Source: Nitratireductor thuwali
GTDB taxonomy: Bacteria; Pseudomonadota; Alphaproteobacteria; Rhizobiales; Rhizobiaceae
DNA: 64,000 nt
Assembly: GCF_036621415.1 (NCBI RefSeq)
Contig: NZ_CP030941.1
Coordinates: 62,001 to 126,000, forward strand
Direction of reading: 5' to 3'
Under the pieces are notes generated by a model. The model was not told where the DNA came from. It was given only the letters and a program-made list of their open reading frames with translations, and ran no database searches. Position numbers and translations under genes: made by a program. Shown here piece after piece: positions 34,672 to 43,287 of the stretch. The first letter of the stretch is position 1, and each line of letters starts with the position of its first letter.

Positions 34672-35679
34672 TTACTCTCCAACCGCCTTTGCATCGTCTC
34701 TTGGGCCTCCAACCTTTAGGGCGAGGATGCCCGCGGCGAGGACAATGGCCAGCATCGCTACGTTGTGCAGGTATTTGGGCAAGGGCTCTACCTCACCAAG
34801 AAGCGGAAAATAGGTGAAGGCCAGCACGCCACGGCTGAGCAAGTAGCCGAGTGCCACGGCCGCAGAGTGCCGGGGTGTCCAGACAAATCGCATCCTTAAC
34901 TGGATGATCATGGCGAGGATCAGGATCGTCGAACCCAACCCCACCACCACGCCGAACCAACCCTCCCCCGCGAAATTGCTTAACACAGCCACAGCGAACG
35001 TCACCGCTAGCACCACAAGAGGGCTCACGCGGCCGGTTGGTGTTGATCGGATGCTCACATTGCGGCGGCCGATCAGGACGGCCGCCAGAAAGCATGCCGC
35101 GACCAGCAGCCATGAAGTAACAAGTTGGGTCTGAGAGGCACTTTGCGACTCCGGGTCAAGCATTATCAACGCGGCCGATCCCACGTAGAAGACCGCTGCA
35201 ACGATCATGCCGAAGGGACGCAGCCAAGGCGCTTCCGCAGGCTTCGGCCGCCAGGCTTCCGCTATTGCGATGGGGCCGGCGTAGCTGAAGATGATATGGC
35301 CGATGATGAAGTTGTAGGCATTGTGCGCGCTGATGCCGAACTCTGGGATTAAGGTCGCCGACCGGCTTTCTTCCCAGCCGGCATATCCGTGGTACTGCTC
35401 GGCAAACATGGACTGGTCGATAATGCAGGCCTGGAGAACACCCAGAGCGGCGCAGAGCAACAGCAAGGAAGGCCAGCCCCATCCCAAGCGCCGGGCAAGC
35501 TCTCGCATGAGCAAGGCGGGCGCCCCATAAAGCGCCATGAAAAAGATCAGGTTGAACAGGACAGCGCCGATGTCGCCGGTGCTATCGGAGTATGCGGCCA
35601 GCAGCTCCGCGCTGACAGCACAAAGAGCCGCCAAGGCCAAGATTTGGGCGCTACCGAAAATCCAGTCTTTCCCGGCCAT
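34672..35679 (-). CDS. Uncharacterised polytopic membrane protein
   Basis: A 335-residue protein with about nine or ten hydrophobic helices spread over its length and no signal peptide. Distinct loop features are ALLMRELARRLGWGWPSLLL near residue 55, a polar stretch EQYHGYAGWEESRS near 95, and NAYNFIIGHIIFS near 120. The early part resembles uncharacterised permease-like proteins, but I cannot name a family. It stands alone, convergent with nothing obvious and divergent from the HWE kinase gene, with about 210 bases between their starts. Confidence 0.7.
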   Translation of the reverse strand: MAGKDWIFGSAQILALAALCAVSAELLAAYSDSTGDIGAVLFNLIFFMALYGAPALLMRELARRLGWGWPSLLLLCAALGVLQACIIDQSMFAEQYHGYAGWEESRSATLIPEFGISAHNAYNFIIGHIIFSYAGPIAIAEAWRPKPAEAPWLRPFGMIVAAVFYVGSAALIMLDPESQSASQTQLVTSWLLVAACFLAAVLIGRRNVSIRSTPTGRVSPLVVLAVTFAVAVLSNFAGEGWFGVVVGLGSTILILAMIIQLRMRFVWTPRHSAAVALGYLLSRGVLAFTYFPLLGEVEPLPKYLHNVAMLAIVLAAGILALKVGGPRDDAKAVGE

Positions 35680-35890
35680 TCAAACCCCTGGCTTTGCTTC
35701 CATCGAGCATATCAGGCCCCCTCGCGCGCCTCCGTGTTCTCGAAGATCCCTGCAAGCGCCTTCATGCGTGCATTCGACCATAATGCGTTTTCGGACCTGC
35801 CATATAGAAATGAAATTGCAGGCCTGCTGCTGCAAGCATTAAGGTCGACTGAAATGGCGGACGCGGCGGGAGAACGAGGAGCAGGACCGG

Positions 35891-37084
35891 ATGGAAAAAG
35901 ACCGCTCGATTTCGGGAACGATGAGCTTCGATGAGGTCGACATAACGCACGAACTCCAAAGTCGCCCAGCCCGCGCACCGGCCCTGGAAGCCGAAAACAC
36001 AGCCATCCGGCTTCTATTGGAGGAGATGGCCAACCCCCGTGTCGGCGTCCTCGAACTACTCAGTGAGACGGCCATGCGCCTGTGCGGCGCGCAATCGGCA
36101 GGGGTTAGCATTCTGGAGGAGGACGAGGATGGCAGAGAGCGCTTTCGCTGGCACGCGGCCACCGGACGATGGAGCATCTTGTCTGGTCAGAACATGCCTC
36201 GCCACAGCCCGTGTGGTGTCGTTGTCGATAGGCAGTCAACCATTCTCATGCAGCATCCCGAACGCTACTTCCAATACAGCAACAACATTCCCGCGCCGAT
36301 CCAGGAGGCCCTCCTTGTCCCGTTTCATATCGATGGCCGAGCAGTAGGCACGGTCTGGGTCATTGCTCACGAAGAAGAGCCCCGTTTCGAGAGGGAGGAC
36401 GAGCGGCTCCTCGGCGTCCTAAGTCATTTCGCGTCGATCGCTTACAATGAGCATGAGAAGCGCGAGCGCTTGTCCAGGAGCGAGCAAAGAAACCGGCTGC
36501 TGGCGCGCGAACTCAGCCACCGGGCGAAGAACCTGCTTTCGATCGTCCAAGCTCTCATGTCGCAGTCAGCATCGCGGGCGGAAACGCTGGAGGAATTCCA
36601 GCGGACGTTCCGCGCTCGCCTGCATTCGCTCGCGGCATCGCACGACGCGGTGTTCGCAAGCGGGACTGGAACTGTAAAGCTCGACGAGTTGGTCAAAACG
36701 CAGACTCTCTCTCTCGTCGAGGATTCCAGTGACTGCATCGTGCTTGAGGGTCCGGAGTTGCATCTCGACGCGGCATCAGCACAGATCATCGGGATGGCTT
36801 TGCACGAGCTCTCCACAAACTCTGTCAAGTACGGCGCACTGTCCGATGATGCGGGAGGCGTGGTGATCCGGACGAGGATCTTCGAAGAGGATGGAAGCAA
36901 GTTCTACCAGATATTGTGGTCTGAGCACGGAGGCCCGCCCGCCGAAGAACCCGCGGCGGCCGGTTTCGGCAGCATGTTGCTCAAACGCGTTGTGCCAAGT
37001 TCCACCGGCGGGAAGGCAAGTCTCGAATACCTCCCACATGGTCTTACCTGGAACCTGATCGCGCCTATCGCCGATCTTCCCTGA
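35891..37084 (+). CDS. GAF-domain sensor histidine kinase, HWE family
   Basis: A 397-residue soluble kinase. A GAF domain covers about residues 45-190 (LLSETAMRLCGAQSAGVSIL to HFASIAYNEHE). The kinase core has the HWE-type H-box RELSHRAKNLLSIVQAL near residue 207, the N-box ALHELSTNSVKYGALS near 300 and the diagnostic WSEHGGP near 340. HWE kinases are common in rhizobia and relatives and often feed the general stress response through response regulators with PhyR-like logic. No response regulator lies next to it. A GGAG site precedes the start, and a hairpin follows the stop. Confidence 0.92.
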   Translation: MEKDRSISGTMSFDEVDITHELQSRPARAPALEAENTAIRLLLEEMANPRVGVLELLSETAMRLCGAQSAGVSILEEDEDGRERFRWHAATGRWSILSGQNMPRHSPCGVVVDRQSTILMQHPERYFQYSNNIPAPIQEALLVPFHIDGRAVGTVWVIAHEEEPRFEREDERLLGVLSHFASIAYNEHEKRERLSRSEQRNRLLARELSHRAKNLLSIVQALMSQSASRAETLEEFQRTFRARLHSLAASHDAVFASGTGTVKLDELVKTQTLSLVEDSSDCIVLEGPELHLDAASAQIIGMALHELSTNSVKYGALSDDAGGVVIRTRIFEEDGSKFYQILWSEHGGPPAEEPAAAGFGSMLLKRVVPSSTGGKASLEYLPHGLTWNLIAPIADLP

Positions 37085-37096
37085 GCGTGAGGAACC

Positions 37097-37118
37097 CTGG
37101 CACCGGTTCCGGTGCCAG
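37097..37118 (+). terminator. Hairpin after the HWE kinase gene
   Basis: A perfect 10-pair stem (CTGGCACCGG) with a two-base TT centre begins 12 bases after the kinase stop. No T-run follows. It probably marks the transcript end and separates the kinase from the carbohydrate operon. Confidence 0.55.
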
Positions 37119-37339
37119 CGACCCATTCAAATGTCCCGTCTTTCGGCCACCGTGGCCGCGGAAAGCGGAACTGGTTCGGTATGATCCCGCCACCGCAACG
37201 TGACCCTTCAACTCAATGGTCAGCAGTTTAACCTGCCGACCGGTGCCGGGGCCTCTACGCAGATCCGTACCACTGGGAATGAACATCCGCGCAGCAATCG
37301 CGTTCCGTTCTCGAATGCCATTAGCCTCGCGGAGCAGAT

Positions 37340-38962
37340 ATGATCGATCGATGGTATAAGAACGCCATCATATACACTATCAACGTCGGCACCTTCATGG
37401 ATTCGAATGGTGACGGCGTGGGAGACTTCGGGGGGTTACGAGACCGGCTCAACCATCTGACCTGGCTTGGCGTCGACTGCATCTGGGTGCAGCCCTTCTA
37501 TCCGAGCCCGATGCAAGACTACGGCTATGACGTGACCGACTACTATGCCGCTAAACCTGCAAACGGCAACCTGGGCGAGTTTGTCGAGTTCAGTCAGCTT
37601 GCCCGCGACAAGGGCATCCGCATCCTCGTCGACCTGCCGGTCAACCACACGTCGGATCAGCATCCCTGGTTTCAGGAGGCGCGCAGGGATCGGAGATCCC
37701 GCTTCCGGGACTTCTACGTGTGGTCGGAGACGGAGCCGTCTGAAACCGACAAAGGCGTTGCCTTTCCCGGATTCCAGCAACGGATCTGGACCTATGACGA
37801 CACGGCGCACGCCTGGTATTTTCACCGCTTCTACCGCCACCAGCCGGACCTGAACATCACCAATCCGAGCGTCAGGGACGAGATCAAGCGAATCATGGGT
37901 TTTTGGCTCAAGCTCGGCGTTTCCGGGTTTCGCATAGATGCCGCGCATTTCCTGGTCGATGAGGTGCGGCCCGACGGCTCCGTGGTGCGCCACTACAAAT
38001 ATCTCGAGGAGTTCCGGGAGTTCCTCTCCTGGCGCCAGGGCGATGCGGTCATGCTGGCTGAAGCACATGTCGATCTCGACGAAATCCCGCATTTCCTGGG
38101 GCGTGGGCGCATGCAGATGGGCTTTGCCTTCCAGCCCAATCAATACGTGTTCCTGGCGCTTGCCACAGGCGACTCGAAGCCGCTGATCGAAGGCATGAAG
38201 CGCATGCCCCACCTCGACCACACGGGCCAATGGGCGCAGTTCCTGCGCAACCACGACGAACTCGACCTGAGCGACCTTTCGCCCGACGAGCGCCAGCGCG
38301 TGCTCAAAGCCTTCGCACCCGATCCCAACATGCAGATCTTCGGGCGAGGCATAAGGCGCCGTCTCGCGCCGATGCTCGGCAACGATCGCCGCAGGCTGGA
38401 GCTCGCCAACAGTCTCATGTTCTCGCTGCCGGGAACGCCCGTCATCTACTACGGCGACGAGATCGGGATGGGCGAAGACCTCTCGCTCGAGGAACGCTGG
38501 CCTGTGCGAACCTGCATGCAGTGGTCCGATGCCCCGAGCGGCGGGTTCTCCACGGCACCTCCCGGCGAGCTTCTGCATCCGATGATCCACAACGGCGCAT
38601 TCGGGGTCGAGACCGTGAATGTCGACGAGCAGAGGCGAGATCCCGATTCTCTGCTCAACTGGATGCGCCAGCTCTGCGACATCCGCAAATCTTGCCCGGA
38701 GATCGGCTGGGGCGAGATGGAGATCATCGAGACCGACGACGATGCCATGCTTGCCTTGCACTACCGCTGGCAAGGCGGCAAGGTCCTGCTGCTGCACAAC
38801 CTGGCCGATGTCGCCCGCGGCGTGCGGCTGGAACTCAAGGAGGAGGAGGCTGGCGAGCTGGTCGACCTCTTCGGCAACCAGGTCTATCCGCGGGAAAGCG
38901 GCGCAAGCCGCACTATCGAGCTCGACGGCTACGGCTATCGCTGGTTTCGGGTGCGGCAATGA
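37340..38962 (+). CDS. Trehalose-synthase-like GH13 alpha-amylase family enzyme
   Basis: A 540-residue GH13 protein; GGAG sits five bases before the start. All catalytic regions are present: DLPVNHTSDQHPWF (about residue 98), GFRIDAAHF with the nucleophile Asp near 197, LAEAH with the acid/base Glu near 237, and RNHDELD with the third Asp near 306. The N-terminus WYKNAIIYTINVGTFMDSNGDG resembles trehalose synthase and related isomaltase-type enzymes. It therefore probably interconverts maltose and trehalose or cleaves alpha-glucosides in the cytoplasm. The C-terminal maltokinase domain seen in some trehalose synthases is absent. It begins a three-gene operon. Confidence 0.88.
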   Translation: MIDRWYKNAIIYTINVGTFMDSNGDGVGDFGGLRDRLNHLTWLGVDCIWVQPFYPSPMQDYGYDVTDYYAAKPANGNLGEFVEFSQLARDKGIRILVDLPVNHTSDQHPWFQEARRDRRSRFRDFYVWSETEPSETDKGVAFPGFQQRIWTYDDTAHAWYFHRFYRHQPDLNITNPSVRDEIKRIMGFWLKLGVSGFRIDAAHFLVDEVRPDGSVVRHYKYLEEFREFLSWRQGDAVMLAEAHVDLDEIPHFLGRGRMQMGFAFQPNQYVFLALATGDSKPLIEGMKRMPHLDHTGQWAQFLRNHDELDLSDLSPDERQRVLKAFAPDPNMQIFGRGIRRRLAPMLGNDRRRLELANSLMFSLPGTPVIYYGDEIGMGEDLSLEERWPVRTCMQWSDAPSGGFSTAPPGELLHPMIHNGAFGVETVNVDEQRRDPDSLLNWMRQLCDIRKSCPEIGWGEMEIIETDDDAMLALHYRWQGGKVLLLHNLADVARGVRLELKEEEAGELVDLFGNQVYPRESGASRTIELDGYGYRWFRVRQ

Positions 38963-39020
38963 TGACGGCCCCATGGACCGCCGAGCTTTTCCGCCGCCCG
39001 CAATGCGCAGTCCGAACGCC

Positions 39021-40409
39021 ATGACGCGCCTTCCCGACTACGTCACGCTTTTCGATTCCGGAAGCCTGCCGCTCGAGGCGCTCGCCGCCCATCTGAAAGG
39101 CAAGGATTACAGATGGTTCGAAGGTTCAAGAATACGGGCAGCGGCGGTCCGCGTGGTGAGCCATCTTCCCGGCCGGCTGCGGGAGGAGCTTTATCGGCTT
39201 GCTGGCGGGCTCGACGCCGTTCCGCCGCGCCGGATCGAGGACGTGGACGCCGAAGCGATCGCCCGCTGGGCGACGCGGAGCTATCCGGCACGGCAGTACC
39301 CGGCGGTCATGATCGGCTCCTCCACCGGCGCTGCGGTCCATCTCTGCGCGGCGCTCGGGATTCCCTGGCTGCCGCAGACGGTGCTCGTGCCGGTGAGGCG
39401 GACGCTCGATCCCGACCGCCCCCGGGACGACCTCGAATGGGGACGCGAGCCGGCGGCGCGGCTGGTCGAGCGCAACCCCGAGCTTCGGGTCTACCAGATG
39501 CACGATCCGAACCAGGACCGGCTGATGCTCATGCACATGGGCTATTTTCGGGCGAAGCGCCGCCGCCTCGGCCAAAGTTACGAGGAGTTCCTGCGCCGCA
39601 GCCTGCCGCCTGGGGGCACGATCTTTCTCCTGGAATGCAATTTCCGTTGGCCTGCGGTGCGCGTCTCGGACAGCCACTTCTTTCAGACCGGCGGCTATGG
39701 CGGCCTCGCGCCCGAAGAGTACCTGCACGGCAGCGAGCGCGTCCGCCGGCATCTGGAAAGGCTGGGCGCCGGAGTGGACCGCTGGGACGCGCCGCAGCCG
39801 GATGGGGACTTCCCCGAGGCCGAGTGGGGCTTCGACCCCGATCTCGGCAAGGACGCCGAGCGCTTCGCGCGGGAGAACGGCTATCGGCTCTGCCGCATCG
39901 TCTATGACGACCCGGTCGATCTCAGCCCCTTTGTCGCCGATCTCCATCGCTGGTGGTACCGGCGCCTGGGCCAGCCGGACGATCGGCTGCTGGTGGAATC
40001 CTTCATCATGCTCCAGCCGCGCCTCGCGCTGACGGCGGGCGCGGTGCCCTACTGGATGACCTTCAATTCCGTGCGGTCGGCGTCGGACCTGCGCGCCTAT
40101 ATCGAAAGCCGCCCACGCTTCAACGAGATCTATCTGATGCCGTTCTCCAACAGCATCGAGGGCGCGGGATTGGCCCCGGTGGAGACCTGGCGCGATATCC
40201 TGGCGAAGGCCGCGCATCGGGGCGAGTTCATCGGCATCGATCCCGACAAGTACCCCAAGGACCTCGCATCCTTCGTGACGCACACCGAGGCTATCGCGAA
40301 GCTCGCGTGCCGGGAGGTGCCGTCCCCGCTGTCACTCGACGAGCTGTCCGAGTTCTTCGCCAGGGACACGGAGGGCAAGGTCCGATTCGATATCAGGTGC
40401 GAGGCATGA
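39021..40409 (+). CDS. Uncharacterised protein in GH13-GH31 operon
   Basis: A 462-residue soluble protein that I do not recognise. The start at 39021 is tentative; in-frame ATGs at 38973 and 39003 are alternatives, none with a good ribosome site. Visible features are PAVMIGSSTGAAVHLCAALG near residue 94, YQMHDPNQDRLMLMHMGYFR near 160, GGTIFLLECNFRWP near 200, FFQTGGYGGL near 220 and a C-terminal PYWMTFNSVRSASDLRAYIE. The GSSTGA segment recalls a nucleophile elbow, but no full hydrolase pattern follows. It lies 58 bases after the GH13 gene and overlaps the GH31 gene by ATGA, so it belongs to the pathway. Its function is unknown. Confidence 0.8.
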   Translation: MTRLPDYVTLFDSGSLPLEALAAHLKGKDYRWFEGSRIRAAAVRVVSHLPGRLREELYRLAGGLDAVPPRRIEDVDAEAIARWATRSYPARQYPAVMIGSSTGAAVHLCAALGIPWLPQTVLVPVRRTLDPDRPRDDLEWGREPAARLVERNPELRVYQMHDPNQDRLMLMHMGYFRAKRRRLGQSYEEFLRRSLPPGGTIFLLECNFRWPAVRVSDSHFFQTGGYGGLAPEEYLHGSERVRRHLERLGAGVDRWDAPQPDGDFPEAEWGFDPDLGKDAERFARENGYRLCRIVYDDPVDLSPFVADLHRWWYRRLGQPDDRLLVESFIMLQPRLALTAGAVPYWMTFNSVRSASDLRAYIESRPRFNEIYLMPFSNSIEGAGLAPVETWRDILAKAAHRGEFIGIDPDKYPKDLASFVTHTEAIAKLACREVPSPLSLDELSEFFARDTEGKVRFDIRCEA

Positions 40410-42793
40410 GGCATAGGCTGCGGGAGCTGGCCGTCCAGTGGCGGTTCTGGGGTTTTCTGGGGCTGGCGCGGTCGGTGCACTATTCGGTGCTCGGAACTTG
40501 GGGGCAGTTGCGCCGCGCCCGGCGATCGAGGCCGTTGGAGAAGGTCGGACAGGTCATATCCTGCGCCGCGCGCCCCGACGGCGCCGACCTGGAGCTCGAG
40601 GCGGCGCGGCTGGAGATCCGGTTCCTGGCGGCCGATCTCGCCCGCGTCACCTGGACGCCGGGGCGCCTGCCCCTGCCGTACGGGCTTGCCGAGACCGACT
40701 GGTCGGGCGCACCGGTTCGCTTTGAGGAGACGGCGGAGGGGTGGCGGCTGGCGACCGGTGACTTGCACCTGAGCGTACTCCGCGACGGCACGCTTGTCTG
40801 GGCGACGCCGGACGGCACACCGCTGCGGCGGGAGGCTCCGCCTGAAAGACGCGGCGAGGAATGGCATCACAGGGCGAGCCTGGCGCCGGACGAAGCCGTT
40901 TTTGGACTCGGCGAGCACACGGGCCCGCTCGACCTGCGCGGAACCGAACGGCGGCTCTGGAATAGCGACCCCATGAAGTCCTACGGGCCTGACGAGGACC
41001 CGCTGTACATGGGCATTCCCGTCCTGCAGACGCTCAAACCGTCAGGCGGATATCTGGCCTTCTACGAGAACAGCCACGCCGCTGACTTCACGTTCAACGA
41101 CGAGATCCGCGCCCGCTTCGAGGGTGGCGCGTTGCGGTATTATCTGACGCCAGGCCCGCCGGAGCATACGCTGCAGCGCTATACCGAGCTAACGGGCCGC
41201 CCGCCGCTGCCGCCCCGCTGGGCGCTCGGCTATCACCAGTCGCGCTTCAGCTACCGGACCGAAGCGGAAATCCGCGATCTCGTGCAGGGCTTTCGCAAGC
41301 ACAATCTGCCGCTCAGCGCCATCCATCTCGACATCCACTATATGGACGGTTTCCGCGTCTTTACGGTGGACGAGGATTCGTTCCCCGATCTCAAAGGCTT
41401 GGCCGAGGAGCTTGATGCCGACGGCATTCGCCTCGTTACGATCCTCGACCCCGGGGTGAAGCGGGACAAGGATTACCGCGTGTTCCGACAGGGCAGCGAA
41501 GGCGGTCACTTCTGCCGGACGAAACGGGGCCGCATCGCGACCGCCCCAGTCTGGCCGGGCTGGAGCGCCTTTCCAGATTTCACGCGGGCCGAGACGCGGG
41601 CCTGGTGGGGCGAGCAGCATTCCGTGCTGCTGGAGCGCGGGGTCACCGGCTTCTGGAACGACATGAACGAGCCGGCGATGGTCGCGCTCTGGGGCGAGCG
41701 GACGCTGGCGCAGGACGTCGTCCACGATTTTGACGGACGCGGGGGCACCCATGCCGAGGCGCACAACCTTTACGGCATGCTGATGGCGCGGGCAACCGAC
41801 GAGGGGCTGAGGCGCCTGGACCCGGACCGGCGCCACTTCCTGCTGACCCGGTCCGGCTGGGCCGGCATCCAGCGGCATGCGTGGATGTGGACCGGCGACA
41901 TCTCCAGCGGCTGGGATATGCTGCACCAGACGGTTCGAACAGTGCTCGGCCTTGGCCTCTCCGGTATGCCCTATTCGGGACCCGATATCGGCGGCTTCAA
42001 GGGCACGCTCGGGCGCGAGGAGTATCTGCGCTGGTTCGAATTGGCCGCCTTCCTGCCCTTCTTCCGGACGCACTCCTCGCAGAGCACCGAGCCGCGCGAG
42101 CCCTGGCGCTTCGGGGCCGAGGCGCTGGAGCGCGTCCGCGGTCTCCTGCGGCTTCGCTACGCGCTTATGCCGTATCTCTACACGCTGGCCTGGGAGGCGA
42201 GCCGGACCGGCCATCCTCTCGTGCGGCCGGTATGGTGGGGCGCGCCCGGCGAGGACCGCCTGCGCTCGGTCGACGACGCGTTCCTTCTCGGCCCGGACCT
42301 TCTCCTCGCACCGGTGCTCGGCCCGGGCGAGCGGCGGCGGCGCACGATGCTGCCCCCGGGAGAGTGGTACAGCTACTGGTCGGGCGAGCGATACAGCGCG
42401 GAAGCCGATGTCGAGGCACCGCTCGGTCGCCCTGCGCTCTTCGTCCGCGGCGGTAGCGTCCTGCCCCTGGAGCAAGACCGGGTCCTCGAGCTGCGTCTGT
42501 TCCCTTCGGCCGGAGTTCGCCGCGTGAGCATGCTCTATTCGGATGCCGGCGGCATTGGTGCGGAAGCCCGCGTGGACACGTTCCTGCTGGAAGTGTCGGA
42601 CGGCAAGCTGGCCCTTCGGAGGTCGTTCACCGGCAAAGGCCACTGTCCCTATGAAACGATCCGGCTCTCCCTCCCGAAAGCCGGGAACTGGGCGTGCGAT
42701 GTGGACGGGCAACGGGTCCCTGCGGAGGCGGAAGGCTGGTCGGTCCGGCGGGACTTCCACACGGCACATTTCCTGCTACCGGGCCACGACTGA
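40406..42793 (+). CDS. GH31 family alpha-glucosidase-like enzyme
   Basis: A 795-residue glycoside hydrolase of family 31, with no signal peptide. An N-terminal beta-sandwich (about residues 40-230) precedes a TIM barrel. The catalytic nucleophile is Asp in GFWNDMNEPAM near residue 417, and the acid/base is Asp in WTGDISSGWDML near 496. HLDIHYMDGFRVF and RSGWAGIQRHAWMW are further family motifs. Retaining alpha-glucosidases, alpha-xylosidases and glucan lyases share this fold, so the exact specificity is open. Its start overlaps the stop of the unknown gene. It probably handles alpha-glucosides together with the GH13 enzyme. Confidence 0.9.
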   Translation: MRHRLRELAVQWRFWGFLGLARSVHYSVLGTWGQLRRARRSRPLEKVGQVISCAARPDGADLELEAARLEIRFLAADLARVTWTPGRLPLPYGLAETDWSGAPVRFEETAEGWRLATGDLHLSVLRDGTLVWATPDGTPLRREAPPERRGEEWHHRASLAPDEAVFGLGEHTGPLDLRGTERRLWNSDPMKSYGPDEDPLYMGIPVLQTLKPSGGYLAFYENSHAADFTFNDEIRARFEGGALRYYLTPGPPEHTLQRYTELTGRPPLPPRWALGYHQSRFSYRTEAEIRDLVQGFRKHNLPLSAIHLDIHYMDGFRVFTVDEDSFPDLKGLAEELDADGIRLVTILDPGVKRDKDYRVFRQGSEGGHFCRTKRGRIATAPVWPGWSAFPDFTRAETRAWWGEQHSVLLERGVTGFWNDMNEPAMVALWGERTLAQDVVHDFDGRGGTHAEAHNLYGMLMARATDEGLRRLDPDRRHFLLTRSGWAGIQRHAWMWTGDISSGWDMLHQTVRTVLGLGLSGMPYSGPDIGGFKGTLGREEYLRWFELAAFLPFFRTHSSQSTEPREPWRFGAEALERVRGLLRLRYALMPYLYTLAWEASRTGHPLVRPVWWGAPGEDRLRSVDDAFLLGPDLLLAPVLGPGERRRRTMLPPGEWYSYWSGERYSAEADVEAPLGRPALFVRGGSVLPLEQDRVLELRLFPSAGVRRVSMLYSDAGGIGAEARVDTFLLEVSDGKLALRRSFTGKGHCPYETIRLSLPKAGNWACDVDGQRVPAEAEGWSVRRDFHTAHFLLPGHD

Positions 42794-42938
42794 AGGGACG
42801 GGAACCAGGTGCAGCGCAGCGCAGCCCGCAGCAGAGCTCCGCGTCTCCTCCGGTTCCGACTGCCTCGGGTCGAGAGACGAGCCGCCGAGCGAATGAAGCG
42901 GCACCGAATTGAACATCTTCTCGAGCACTTTCGGCACT

Positions 42939-43119
42939 GCCGGGAGTCTGGCGTGGTGACAAACAGCTCCTCTCTGACGATGATCGAGGGGATGCAGGCT
43001 TTGAGTTCTCCGACCCACTCGAGCGCAATATCGCTCAGTCGGGACTCATCCTCTAGGTAGCTGCCGCCGGCATCGCTGTGGCAGCCGGCGAACCAGAGCG
43101 GGTCGAGCCATTGGGGCTT
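42939..43119 (-). pseudogene. DUF2235 hydrolase fragment
   Basis: A short minus-strand frame reads WLDPLWFAGCHSDAGGSYLE, DESRLSDIALEWVGELKACI and VTTPDSRQ. The F-x-G-x-HSDxGG segment, with its catalytic His and Asp, is characteristic of DUF2235 alpha/beta hydrolases, the group containing Tle1-type phospholipase effectors. A stop codon lies directly before it and the similarity ends after about 55 residues, so more than 80 percent of the gene is missing. It sits about 100 bases from the second att-like repeat, consistent with debris at an island edge. Confidence 0.6.
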
Positions 43120-43217
43120 TCAGCCCTCACCTCCTGCACGGCGGCGCGCGTACCCTATTCAACTCGGGGGAAATCGGCTCGGTTTCGTCGATCGAGAGCG
43201 CATGGCGCGCAAAACCT

Positions 43218-43276
43218 GCACAGGGACGCAGCTAAGTCTTTAAATAAAAGGAGCTTTAGGTCCAGCCCATCATCGG
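43218..43276 (-). repeat. att-like repeat copy 2 (dusA type)
   Basis: The core GGTCCAGCCCATCATCGG (43259-43276) differs from the copy at 2253-2270 at one base and would encode PMMGWT on the minus strand. The arm GCACAGGGACGCAGCTAAG (from 43218) also resembles the arm of copy 1. The core ends 11 bases from the stop of the cytosine deaminase gene, so the repeat sits exactly at the edge of an intact operon. The right flank does not continue as DusA. Confidence 0.6.
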
Positions 43277-43287
43277 CGGGGCTCGAT

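Noticed and set aside
37200..37343. A 47-residue GTG-started frame whose stop overlaps the GH13 start codon (LQLNGQQFNLPTGAGAS...)
   Set aside because: The overlap is suggestive of coupling, but there is no ribosome site and no similarity I recognise. It may be chance in a GC-rich leader region.
37436..39022. A 528-codon open frame antisense to the GH13 gene
   Set aside because: It is a shadow frame: biased composition and no domain, while the sense strand has all four GH13 catalytic regions.
41189..42769. A 526-codon open frame antisense to the GH31 gene
   Set aside because: It is a shadow frame of a GC-rich gene, without protein family features.
2271..43258. Search for an integrase, excisionase or transposase inside the putative island
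   Set aside because: Every sizeable gene in the interval has another assignment. No tyrosine- or serine-recombinase motifs were seen, so mobility cannot be claimed from this window.
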